Both the position numbers and the translations under genes were made by a program. The notes beneath the pieces are model-generated. The model was given only the letters and a program-made list of their open reading frames with translations, had not been told where the DNA came from and did not search any database. Shown here one piece after another: positions 11,164 through 22,639 of a stretch of DNA of 64,000 nt. Source of the stretch: Uranotaenia lowii (Eukaryota > Arthropoda > Insecta > Diptera > Culicidae). Every line of letters begins with the position of its first letter. The first letter of the stretch is position 1. Where the stretch lies: the NCBI RefSeq assembly GCF_029784155.1, contig NC_073693.1, positions 355,884,591 through 355,948,590 on the forward strand, written 5' to 3'.

Positions 11164-12077
11164 GGGGAGAGTGGGGTATCGTGGGCCATGGGGAAACGTG
11201 GGCCACTTTTAATATCTCAGATGTGTGTTGAGATAAAAATCTCAAACCAACTGTCATTGTCGTCACTTAGCGTGAGCATATATTTCTAAATGTTGTTGAC
11301 TTAAATACGCATCATATGCTTCTTTTATTTATCAAGCTTAAAAAGGTTATAAAAATTTACTTACATAATTAAAAAAACACCCGCTAATTTCATCGATGGG
11401 GAATCTAAAGTAAATAACAAAAATATGCTCATACGCTTATGATCTTAGTTTTTTCATGATCTTTCACGTGGAAATGGAATTTTTGATGAAACATCAATAA
11501 GTCACTCAAACGCAACCAATTTGAGAATCATAGCTTGTGGGGAATCGTGGGCCACACATCTAGATCCACCTATATTTTTATGTTTTTATACACATTCAGA
11601 ACTTAAAATACGGTTTTCCTATCTGTAAAGTTTTCTTATGCCAAATGAAGAGTTATGAAAAATATTTTTTTCCTTCCTGTGTAAAAATTTTTGCCAAAAC
11701 GTTCGCGAGCCAGGTTTTGGAATCTATTTGATCATACACAGCTCTGTTTTTTATTTCATCATCTGAAATTGTTTTAAAATAACGGAATGAATTAGGAAAT
11801 GACAATTTTGGGTCAACGCATACAACTTTGCATGTTATTTGGCCAATTTGGATTTGGTGGCCCATGATTCCCCACCATTTTTCAAAATCCAAAAAATATG
11901 GCATTTTTTCAAACAGTCAGAGTTTGGGGAAAATAACTTATTAAAAATTTAAAAAAATACCTTATGATACCTTGAAAATGTAGAAAACCATACCATTGTT
12001 TATTTTCATTTTATCTTTTATAATAAAGAAGTTATGGAACAACGAACAAAAGTGGCCCATGATTCACCACTCTCCCA
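11164..12077 (+). mobile_element. MITE-A copy 2 (914 bp, TA-flanked)
   Basis: Same element, same orientation and same ends as the copy at 6,016-6,925, about 93% identical by eye, with TA at 11,162-11,163 and 12,078-12,079. Because the flanking TATTTATTGG and CATTTTCAC sequences are also shared, this copy probably arose by duplication of an already inserted element, not by a second transposition. It has no coding capacity. Confidence 0.8.
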
Positions 12078-12088
12078 TACATTTTCAC

Positions 12089-13351
12089 AGTTTTCTCAAT
12101 TTGGTCTTTTTATACATTGATTGATGTCAAATTTTTATTTTCTTTTTCAGGATGGTGGGATTTGTATTTTTACCTGTTCACGATGTCAACAAATTTGAAT
12201 TGCAATTTTGTTTGACATGATCTTTTTCAGCAACAAATTTCTGGATCCCGAATCATAAATCATTTACTTGGCCAAGCAGATTAAAACCCGCGGTTTCATG
12301 TCAATATATCCAAACACGTTCATGTATCAATAAGCAACATAGAATTTGAAATCGGGTCAATTAGTATGCAACTCAACTGATGCATCAACCTATGTTTGAG
12401 CTAACCTAATTACGCCATTAACGATTTAAGAGGGTCCCTTTTTTATGCAAAACCATTTACAATCAACAATTCAGTAGCTTTAATGATTCACCACAGCAGT
12501 AACGCACATTCTCATTAGAATGAAACACAGAGCACTGAAGTCATGAAGAAACGAGATTTGAACTTTTTTACAGCACCTCGTTAAGCCGCCAGTTGTCATT
12601 AACCTTCCGCAATTTTTCCCGCCTTTATCCCCTTCTGGTTTGAAGCCAAAAACTTTTAAACTTCCCGGAAAACGAGCTTCAATTTCCAAATTGCAAACCT
12701 TTATGGGTGGAGCTTAAAAAATTTAACTTCCCTAATGCCGCCGTCGAATTCTTCCTTCCTAAGCCACCAGGCATTGCCATCTCAACTCATGGGAGAAAAA
12801 ATCCTCCCTCGGGCAATTCAATTTAATCACATTTTTGCATATTCCCTTTAAAAAATTCAACTTCTTCTGGGGCGAGTTCAGAACTTTAATCCCTCGCTCG
12901 TGTCGGCTCGGAAGTTGTTTCGCGCTTTAAAGCTTCGTGGAACCCGGAAGGAGACGACAACCTATCACGCAGGATTGTGTCATCATCTTCATCATCGACG
13001 GTTGGTTGGTCGGCGGTTTTCGTTTGGGTCGTGGAAACCGCAAGATTAAGCCGAAGCGGAAAACCGGAAGAAGCCTGCCTGCCTCACTTTCAGTTGGCGT
13101 TTCCCAAGGAAGAATCCTCCAAAAGGGGCCCCTCGGTCAGACCCGAAGTTGACATCGACGAATGATATAAACGCGACGCATGAGGGAAGAAGAAAACCCG
13201 TCATCTTCCATCATGGTTAAGACCATTGCTGTTGGGATTTTACGGATCAGAAAATTCAGCTGCCGCGCTCATTGCTTCAGTTGAGTTGAAGATGTCTCCA
13301 ACCTACCAAAAAAAAAAAAGAGCAGCACCACCAAAGTTTGCCTAACTGTTA
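12089..13351. other. Duplicated single-copy block 3 (left)
   Basis: The most GC-rich and best-preserved block of the duplication, matching the reverse complement of 53,304-54,560. A frame at 12,937-13,152 (MEPGRRRQPIT...) is open in both copies. Its three replacement differences among few total changes, the lack of any known domain and the missing exon context argue against a gene. It may be a remnant exon, a regulatory region or neutral sequence. A homopolymer of 11 A at 13,308-13,319 precedes the MITE-B insertion. Confidence 0.7.
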
Positions 13352-14279
13352 GGGGAACTGGGGGTATAATGCCCAGTGTGGGCAAAACGCCCCACTGCGA
13401 TATCTAGCTAGATATACACTTATTTTAAGAATTCTTTACGTTATTCCCTTCTTATCAACAGTAGAAACCTTTTGTACATAAAATTAGCATCAAATATGCG
13501 ACAAATCACTGAAAAAATCCAAAAATATTTTTCAAGCCATATTCCTTGCAATTTGTGCCAAGACTTTCGTAAGAAATTACGGCATCTATCAGCAAAAAAA
13601 TTACCTGACATCTGTTACAATGATGAACATTGGTCTTGAAAATCATCAGAAAACGAAAAATTTCTTTATCAAATTATTTTTTCTGTTATTTTGAATGATT
13701 TTTAATAAACATGTCTAGGTAGGGCAAAACGCGCCATGTCCGTTTATCTTCAAGCATGTGTCATATTTGTTTAAATTTATATGCAGTTTCATCACAACAA
13801 TTTTAAAGATATTTATAAGTTGTTTTGGAAAACATAACTTGAATATAAACGTATATATTTAAAATTCTTAAATTTAATATAGATTTAATTAACTATCCAC
13901 AAGAATTTCAGTATATCTGGCAGCACTGCGCGTAGCAATACGTTTTTCCATCTGTGAAGTAGAATAAAAGTGTATTTACCTGGCAAACACTTTCGGAGGC
14001 ACTAGAATCAATAAACACTTATTAAACGTTAAACGGCGCGTTTGGGTACACACATATGCGCATTATGCCCCTACTGAATCTGGAATTCAATTTTTAACCT
14101 ACTCTTCAAATTTCATTATATTTGTGGCCTTTGTTGACCTTCCAGTTATTCTAAATATCAGATTTAAACATAAAATAAACCAAACTTTCAAACACAATCG
14201 AAAATTAATGTTAATCTTTTCAAATGTACTCTAAAACAAGGCTTTTTTCTTAACGTGGGCATTTTGCCCCCTCTTCCCC
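13352..14279 (+). mobile_element. MITE-B, TA-duplicating insertion with empty site in the partner arm
   Basis: This 928-bp element has 23-bp imperfect terminal inverted repeats matching at 19 of 23 positions: the left begins GGGGAACTGGGGGTATAATG and the right end is the complement of GGGGAAGAGGGGGCAAAATG. TA sits at 13,350-13,351 and 14,280-14,281. The right arm preserves the uninterrupted site as one TA at 53,304-53,305 between the same flanks (AACTGT and CGATTATTGCCC). This proves insertion with TA duplication after the arms diverged. No transposase frame is present. Its ends resemble MITE-A, so one mobiliser may serve both. Confidence 0.92.
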
Positions 14280-14281
14280 TA

Positions 14282-15285
14282 CGATTATTGCCCATCGCGT
14301 GCGTTCGTCTTTTTCTATCTCTGGCAGCTTCCGGTGAGGTTTTTATCTTTAAGGAACATTAGGAAAGAAAAATTTAAATTCCTACACTTAAATGCAAAAT
14401 TTCGGGTTAGCAATCTGAACACGTTCGTCTTCTAGTTTAAAATGTGTATGTAAATCTAAGCTTATATGTGTTTACAACTCATTAAATATTGTCGTTTCTG
14501 AGCTTCCCGAGTTGACAATTTGTTTGGTGTAACCCTGATGCAAATAATATGAATTGCAATTTCCGGAAACAAGGCCCAAAAACCGGCAATCAATCGATTT
14601 TGCTCAAAAGCCCTTCAAAGCTTGTCGATTTCAAGAAAGCTCTTTCTTTTCGCTAACAGCTTCGTTCACATTATTATCTAAGGAACGGCAATAGTTTTCC
14701 TTGAGAAGAGAGAAAATGGGATTCTGCTCAAGAAAATTGATGGAAGTTTTTCTTATCTGCTCCTTTTAGTCCCGGCAGCAAAGGGAAAAAGCTAGGTATT
14801 GGGAAAAGTACAAAGCTGCTGTTGCAATCTCGCATTTTCGAGCTGAGTGCCAGACTGTCTTCTAAAGGACTCGAGAAGACGACGACGAATGATTGAGCGC
14901 AAATTTCGTCAAGATTTATTCGATTACGGGATAAATCTTCATCGGCAATCGATTTTATTTAGCGCTGCTGCAGAAGTAGAATCGAGCATGCACTCAAGCC
15001 AAGTCTGAGAAAGGGGAAGGAAATACACCAGTAGACACTATCGGTTTGGTTCAATTCATTCGTTTGGAATTTCTTGGCACTCGGCGATAATGGGAATTGT
15101 GTTGAAAAGCAATGAAATAAAATGCTTTGCTCGAGAAAGTAAGTAAGTTGTGTTCCTTCAGGAATCGAAAAACTTCATCCCAAAGCGCCTTTTAGCACTT
15201 ACGCTCGAAGGATTTTGAGTTCAATTATGGTTAAGACGCAAATTTTAAGTAAGTGGTTTGATTACTTTTCTGAATCAAAATCATA
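14282..15285. other. Duplicated single-copy block 4 (left)
   Basis: Non-repetitive DNA matching the reverse complement of about 52,300-53,303. Shared landmarks include GATTGAGCGCAAATTTCG (14,891) and CACTATCGGTTTGG (15,036). Reading frames are short and broken between copies. I recognise no gene. Confidence 0.7.
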
Positions 15286-16110
15286 AAAACTGACACAAAA
15301 AATGACACAGAAATGGCACAAGTAAAGATACAAAAAATGACAAAAAAAAAACACAAAAAATTACACAGAAAATTACACAGAAAATGAATCAAAAAATGAC
15401 ACAAAATGTGACAAAAATAGTGACAAATAAATAACACCAAAATGACACAACAAATAACTCGAAAATGACACAAAAAATAACACATTAAATGACAAAAAAT
15501 AGCACAATAAATAACACAAAAAATGACACAAAAAGTCCAGCAAAAATGACACACAAAAACACAAAAGATACTCAAAAATGACACAAAAAATACACAAAAA
15601 TGACACAATAAATAACACAGAATATGACACAAAAATCACACCAAAAATGACACAAAAAATGACACCAAAAATGACACCAAAAATGACACCAAAAATGACA
15701 CCAAAAATGACACAAAAATTACACCAAAAATGGCACCAAAGATGACACAAAACTGGAACGAAATATGAAACAAAAAATAAACCAAAAAAGGGCGAAGAAA
15801 ATGACACACAAAGTGATACACAAAAAAAAAAAACACAAAAATGGCAAATAACACAAAAATGACAAAATTTGACAAAAATGAAAAATTGACAAAAAAATGT
15901 CAAAAATGACTAAAATGACAAAAATGACTAAAATAACACAAATAACGAAAAAAACAAAAATGACAAAAATGACAAAAATGACCACAATGACAAAAATGAC
16001 AAAAATAGTGACAAATAAATAACACCCAAATGACACAACAAATAACTCGAAAAATGACACAAAAAATAACACATAAAATGACAAAAAAATGGCACAATAA
16101 AAACTTTTTC
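15286..16110 (+). repeat. Irregular TGACACAAAAA array
   Basis: Degenerate 10-12-bp units of TGACACAAAAA and TGACACCAAAAA with AACAC variants. The piece at about 15,555-15,880 recurs at about 18,765-19,060 in the same order, including the non-repetitive marker GGGCGAAGAAAATGACACAC, so a 3.2 kb-spaced direct duplication is present. The complementary type occupies 51,251-52,290 in the right arm. Confidence 0.85.
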
Positions 16111-18756
16111 CCGAAAATAATACTAAATCATGTTAATTGAAATGTTTACTGATGAATTGAGGTGTTTTAAGATATTTTCTGATGTAAAATATGCATCTAC
16201 CAACAGTTTAAATTTTTCATGTTTTTTCGAACGATTTTTGTGCTAATTGTTAAACAAAACCTTAAGATTCCTTCTACGGCAAATAAGGTTTTACGTCAGA
16301 ACAAAGCATTTTTCGTATCGGGTTTCTGTACGAAACGTTTGTTGGACAATTTTAACATCATGATTTTGGAAAAAAATAACGATCCATACATAACCAGAGA
16401 AAATATCAGATCGTGCAACAATTGGTCCGTTAAATCTCCTTCTGTCCCATTGTTGTACAAAAGTCCACTGCAAGATTTGTATGGAAATTTCAAATTTATT
16501 AATTTGTATTCCTCCAAAAACTTTGTTTGCTTGTTTTTACTGCCAAAAATAGCAATAAAATTTTTGGACAATTCAGGATTCAATAGATTAGTTCTGAATT
16601 AGCGCAACGTGTTTTGATTTGTACTGGAGATGAAATTTTTTATTCAAAGATCACCAGAGTATGCTAAAAATTCAAAACATTTATTTTTTGGTTTTTGAAA
16701 TATTTTTTGGTTCTTGAAATGCATTTCATGTGAACATAAATAAATCGTTAGGAAATCGTGCTTCAGAAATTATATTCGCTGTCATACGAAAAATTCAAAA
16801 TTAAAATTAAAATTTTAGTGTTTTGTTTGCTAATTTAAAAGCTGTTCATCCGTAGGATATAATACAAAATCGCAATTAACTGCTTTTCATAGCCAATAAG
16901 TTTGTTGGTTTAAAAAACCTTCGCAAAACCATGTCATGAAATAATTGAAAGCTCCAGCAAGCAAAAACTGCAATTTTCCAATATTTTTCAATGGATTAGT
17001 ATTTTTTATTTTGAAATGGTTATAACTTTTTTCGTGAAATACTTTGCATCTCCTCATGTTGGCGAAAAAAAAGAAGCTTAAGAATAGGTAAAATAAGTAT
17101 TTAATCAAAGACACACTTCCTGTCAAGCTTATTTGAATTTTCTGAATGATTTTCTTTGCAAAAATTTCTTCTTTCATACAGATTTCCAAACAAAATTGAA
17201 TACGTTCATTGATCACACGCAAGTGAAAAAAAAATCGAATTGTCTTTTAATATGACTTTTTTTTGCTAAATAAGTGGATATTTACGTTTAACTATTATTT
17301 TCGTAATTTCTGTGCTCAAATTAACTATTTTCCACCCAAAATTTTCATATTTTGTGCACACAATATTGATTTTCGATAATTCAAGGTTTATTCAAATACA
17401 CTTCATATTTCCATGAAAATATTTTTCTATCTTGGAATATTAAAATTTAAATTTTGAGATCATTAATTTCGTTGAAAAACATATCTATGTATTGAAAATT
17501 CGGACAACTTGCAATGTCCGAAAAGTGTCAAAATCACTTCAACTGCTTTGACTTTGAGGGACTACTTTTTATCAGAATTATTTTGAAATCTTTAATCCCG
17601 ACCATTCACTCAACATTTTACGCAAAGTATCTGAAGTCTGTTTTGAAAATCCTGTTTCTCAAGTTTCGAGACAAGAAATATAAAAAAAAACTGTATTTCA
17701 TGTCAACAGAAAAATAAACAGTCATAACTTCTTGAAACCGTTTTTCAGCCGGAAAATTGTTTGGAAGGATCGCAATGTGAAATGAATGTTTCCTGAAGAT
17801 TTATGGAATGCTTCAGAGGTTACATTTATTACAAATAGTCCCACTTTTATGAAAAAGATATTTCAAATAAATAAACGTTTCGAAAAGATATACTCAATAA
17901 ATCAGATGAACGATCTGAATTTTTGGGCGTGGTTGAGTCCATTTTTAAGCTTTAAATTGATATTCATTATAAATAATCGATCGAATTTCAAGTGAGTCCT
18001 GAATAAATTATTTCATAAAATTCCATTTTCTTCATAGGGTTAAAGGGGGGCAAAACAGAATTGGTCCTTTTATCCTTTCACCTATGAATGGGCACTTTCA
18101 ATTTTTTTTTAAATATCTTTCAGTTCCTTCTATGGGATTTCAATGAAACAAAATTTTATGGAAAAGCTCAACACTGGGCAAATAAGTTAAAAAACACTTC
18201 ACTTAGATGGCCCGATTAAATTCATCCGCAGATTTGACTTTGAGTTTCTGAAGAAATTTCACGTGTGATAAATGATATTCCAGACTTTCAAAAAGGCGGC
18301 TTCATGTTTTTTTCGATTTTGGGTCCGAATTTTTCCATTGTGCATTGAACGGTTTATATGGAAGACCCCCCTAAGAAGGGGCCGCCTCCAAATTGAATTT
18401 CATTTGAACTTTAAGTTCTCATAATAAGCTTCTGTAACAAACATCAGCCTCTTTGAATATATAATGGCTGAACCTAAAATAGGTTTTTAAAATGTTCAAC
18501 CATTGGAAAAAATCGGACAACATTAGGCTCGATATAAATTTTGCCTGTGCAACTATTAGGCACACCCAAGCTGTTTAAAATGATTTTTTTAAATTTTTAT
18601 GTCACTGTTTTCGATCACTTGAACTTTTGGATCTTGTTGACCAATTCTGTGTGAGTGCAATCGACAAAAAAATCAAGTGAATTTGAATGAAATGACTGAA
18701 ATACAGCATAAAAACCAAAATCATGTGCTTAGCTGTTCAACAATTGGCAAATCACC
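16111..18756. other. Left-arm-only insertion, AT-rich, unrecognised
   Basis: About 2.6 kb lying between two copies of the same TGACACAAAAA segment and absent from the right arm. A 127-codon plus frame (16,219-16,602) overlaps a 95-codon minus frame, and neither has a recognisable domain. A weak inverted motif (GTGCAACAATTGG near 16,415 and CCCATTGTTGTAC near 16,446) lies inside. The bracketing direct repeats fit either a tandem duplication or insertion into the array. Confidence 0.5.
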
Positions 18757-19065
18757 CTAACACAAAAATGAAACACAAAAGATACTCAAAAATGACACAA
18801 AAAATACACAATAAAAAACACAGAATATGACACCAAAAATTACACAAAAATGACATAAAAAATGACACAAAAAATGACACCAAAAATGACACAAAAATTA
18901 CACCAAAAATAACACTAAAGATGACACAAAACTGGAACAAAATATGAAAAAATTAAAATAAAAACCAAAAAAGGGCGAAGAAAATGACACACAAAGTGAT
19001 ACACAAAAAAAAAACACAAAAATGGCAAATAACACAAAAATGGAAAATAACACAAACATGAAAAA
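18757..19065 (+). repeat. Second copy of the TGACACAAAAA segment
   Basis: Matches about 15,555-15,880 at more than 90% by eye, including the shared words AGATACTCAAAAATGACAC and CCAAAAAAGGGCGAAG. It leads straight into the clean 9-mer array that follows. Confidence 0.85.
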
Positions 19066-19560
19066 TTGACAAAAAATGAAAAATTAACAAAAATGACAAA
19101 AATGACAAAAATGACAAAAATGACAAAAATGACAAAAATGACAAAAATGACAAAAATGACAAAAATGACAAAAATGACAAAAATGACAAAAATGACAAAA
19201 ATGACAAAAATGACAAAAATGACAAAAATGACAAAAATGACAAAAATGACAAAAATGACAAAAATGACAAAAATGACAAAAATGACAAAAATGACAAAAA
19301 TGACAAAAATGACAAAAATGACAAAAATGACAAAAATGACAAAAAAGACAAAAATGACAAAAATGACAAAAATTACAAAAATTACAAAAATTACAAAAAT
19401 TACAAAAAATACAAAAATTACAAAAATTACAAAAATTACAAAAATGACAAAAATTACAAAAACGATATTAAGGATTTTAATGACAAAAATGACAAAAATT
19501 ACTCAAAAAAAGTTCGCCTTATTGACAAGACATATAAAAAAACATTAAAAAAGACACAAA
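19066..19560 (+). repeat. (GACAAAAAT)n 9-bp array
   Basis: About 32 nearly perfect GACAAAAAT units to 19,370, then TACAAAAAT and mixed units to about 19,560. The unit is shared with the large array at 38.8-43.7 kb, and its complement fills 50,836-51,250 in the right arm. Both strands stay open for over 130 codons (TKM or SFL repeats), which is a period effect. Confidence 0.95.
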
Positions 19561-20364
19561 AATTACATATAAAAAGGACCTTAAAATGAGATGTTGATTT
19601 CAGAATACAAATACAGACCCCGTTCGTTTTTGACAACATGCCCGAACATTTTGTGTTGCTAAAATCGTATGTTGCCGAAATCGAACAATTTTTTTTTCTG
19701 AAATTTTTTTCACTTATTTTTACAAAATAACAATTTTTATTATCATTAACGTTATTTAAAGGCAATTTCCGACCATTTCTAGATTTTTTTTCTCATGTTT
19801 TTGATGCATTTTGCACTATTTTTGTTTTGTGTATAATCTTTGTTTTTTTTTTTCATTTTTGCTGTTTTTGTCATTCTTCATCATTTTTATGTTGATTTTG
19901 TCATTTTTAATCTTTTGTTTGTAATTGTTTTTGAATTTTTATTTTTTCATCTTTTTCTAATTTTTGAGTACTTTATAAATTATTTAAAAAACTTTTGTTT
20001 TTGGTCTTGTATTCGATCACCGTTTCTGAATGTCCCAGCTAACATGAAATCGTAATAGAAATGATAATCCAAATCGAATATTTAGACATTTTCAATAACT
20101 ATCGTAAACACGTTGGTATTGAGTGATTTCCTATCATTCATTTACGACCATCTTTGCTCGAAAAAAGTTGAATCGGATAGCAGTTTAGTCAACTCGTTAA
20201 TATGTCCAAAAAGTTGAGAATATGCTAATTCGACATTTACAATTTGAGTGAACTGATTTACGATAAATGGGCGGCCCTTCAATTGACATCCTCTCCGGTT
20301 TCTTCCTTTGACCGGTTCGTAAAAAGACAGTCTCACCTATAGAGCTATAGCGTGGATCATTTCA

Positions 20365-20450
20365 ACTGATGAGTTGGCATCGTGATAAGATACCGGACTG
20401 TGAACTCGAAGGACTGAATTTCAAATCTCGATCGAGGAAATTTTTTTTTT
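20365..20450 (+). mobile_element. Possible tRNA-derived SINE fragment
   Basis: GAGTTGGCATCGTGATAAG resembles an RNA polymerase III A box, and GAATTTCAAATCTCGATC, about 45 bp later, resembles a B box, followed by a short A/T run. The match is loose, no tRNA cloverleaf is evident and no target duplication was found. Confidence 0.25.
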
Positions 20451-20718
20451 CGTTTATTTTGCTTTATGTTGGAAAATCGAATTGTTGGAATCTTGTCATT
20501 GTAGATATATCGCCTCCACTTTTGTAGCTATATGCTATTTTGGTAAGTTTAATACAATCTTTTTATCTGGTATATTTGTTTGAATAATTCTGTTGTTCCT
20601 GCGTTATACCTTCATAAATGTTTGCTGGGGTTAAAACGAATTTTTGGTCTTTGTCTAAATTATATTGGTTCTGCTATAGAGAAAACTAAAAGGTAATGTC
20701 GCTTCTAAAAACCGTTCG

Positions 20719-20740
20719 ATTTTGGCACATGTGCCAAAAT
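20719..20740. repeat. 22-bp perfect palindrome
   Basis: The sequence is ATTTTGGCACA followed by its exact complement TGTGCCAAAAT, with no loop. It lies inside the left-arm-only insertion. It could be a dimer-binding site or a transposon-end relic. Only the symmetry is certain. Confidence 0.8.
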
Positions 20741-22140
20741 TGGATGTTGCCAAAATCGAATGTTGCCAAAAATTTACATTTGAAAAATCGAAGACAAACT
20801 TATAAAAGTTTTACTTTGAAATTCGGTTTTTTTTTATTTTGAACAAAGTTTGAAGAAGAATTTTTTTTTCTTAAATTTTAGATGGATTTTTTCATCAAAC
20901 TCGCCCAACCTCAAAAGATTTAAAAAAAGAATTTTATTGATAACTTGAAGGAACTGTATTTTGATGCCTATGATTGAATGATTGATTTGGTGGATTTAAA
21001 CGTGCTGAAATCGAATATTTTTATCAAATTTTGTTATCACCTTGCGTTTTGGTGATAAGGAGTTTATAAGCTCTAAAATGTATCAGTTTTAGGCAAAATC
21101 AATCATTGATGACTGATGAAGTAACAAATCAATAATTACAGAAAAAAAAACTTTTTTTTATTACACCCATTTAATTCAATTAAGGAATAATATTCCAAAG
21201 ATGATGATGCATGATCTTAAAAGTTAAATGCTACAGTTTATAAAATTTTTGAAAGATTGCAAGTTTTCTGACATTACTGAAAAAAGTTTAAAAAAAAAAT
21301 TTAATAAATAAAATAAAAAAATAAAATAAATAAAAAAAATAATTAAAAAAATTGAAAATAAACTTTTGTTTAAGATTTTATCAAAATGGGGAAAAGAACT
21401 CAAATTGAAAATCACTATAACTTTTTCGCAGAATTCAAAATTATTTGAAGTCTTGAGGAAAGTTGAAATCCTTATTTTTAGCTCTTGTGTTTTTGATTCA
21501 AAGGTTTTGTTAAAAGCAATGCAGAAATTTCAAAAATAATTCTAAAATATTAGTTAAAGTAAATCAAAAAACAAAAGCTAGATCCAGGGCTCCTTAATTA
21601 GTCAAAATTAACTTTTAAATTCTTTGCACCTCGAAGGATGCTAATTTCGTGGCCTTGTTGAACACTTAGAAGAACAAAAAAACCAAATAATATTGAGACT
21701 GAAATTGGTTTCTTGAAAAATGTTTCATATCAGCACAATTTTTCGTAATATTCGATGAATTAATTTTGAAGTTAAAATATTTAAAATTCTGAATTTATTC
21801 GGTTACACTTCTGAATAAAAACCCATTCTTAAGACGAGGTAGGGTTTATGTATGTCAAGTTTAGAGTTTCAATGCTTAAGGTTGGTTGAATTGCAAATGG
21901 AAATTTACAATTAAAAACTAGTTTCAATTCGTGAACGGTATATATGTATGTAATGTCGTAAAATGTCTCAAGCCTAGGGTGATTTAAGATTATCCGCCGG
22001 AGGCGAGAAAAATTTCTGACTTTCTTGTTAACACTCATTTAACACCTTTTAAGATCAATTTAATTTCTCTTTACTTGTTCGAAAATTTAACTTGGAAAAA
22101 ATCTTCAGGGGGGGGGGGGATTAAACCTCTAAACCCCCGC

Positions 22141-22630
22141 CCCCACGTTCGCACTTATAACACATAAATGACACTAAAATAACAAAAAAATTAAACATAA
22201 ATAACACAAAAATTACACAGTAGCGACACAGAAACGTAACAAAAGTGACAAAAATGACAAATTGACATAAATGATAAAAAGTGACAAAAAATGACACAAA
22301 ATTACTCAAAAATGTCACAGAAATGTCGCAGAAATTACACAAAAATGACAAAAATGCAACATAAAAGACAGAAATGAGACAAAGATGACACATAAATGAC
22401 AAAAATGATTCCAAAGTGACATTAAAACGATACAAAAATGACACAATAATGACAAAAAGACATAAATGATAAAAAATTACAAAAAACTAAAATGACACCA
22501 AAAGTCCAAAATGTGAAATGATACAAAAATTTCACATAAATGACACTAAACTGACACAAAATCGACACAAAAATGACAAAAATAACACAATAATTAACTT
22601 ATCGATGACATAAAATTCATTTAAAAAAAA
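22141..22630 (+). repeat. Irregular TGACACAAAA array
   Basis: Degenerate 9-12-bp TGACACAAAA, GACAAAAAT and TGACATAAA units, preceded by a short G run (22,110-22,119) and CCCCCGCCCCC. It corresponds to the complementary T-rich array at 49,961-50,385 in the right arm. Confidence 0.85.
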
Positions 22631-22639
22631 TTAGGCAAA

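Larger units (their letters stand above)
19561..22140. other. Left-arm-only insertion, AT-rich
   Basis: About 2.6 kb with no equivalent in the right arm, where the irregular array is continuous. TGTTGCCAAAATCGAA-type phrases recur near 19,670 and 20,755. It contains a 22-bp perfect palindrome at 20,719-20,740 and a tRNA-like SINE candidate near 20,370-20,450. Reading frames are AT-rich and unrecognised. Confidence 0.5.

Noticed and set aside
6004..12088. LTR retrotransposon with ~935-bp LTRs
   Set aside because: The direct repeats are TA-flanked MITEs with inverted ends, lack TG...CA termini, and no gag, protease or reverse-transcriptase frame lies between them.
12120..12155. Splice acceptor (TTTTCTTTTTCAG then GATGG)
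   Set aside because: The right arm has TTTAG at this position and there is no open exon downstream in either copy.
12937..13152. 71-codon frame also open at 53,497-53,730
   Set aside because: The few differences are mostly amino-acid replacements and overlapping frames are equally open. The block is simply well preserved overall.
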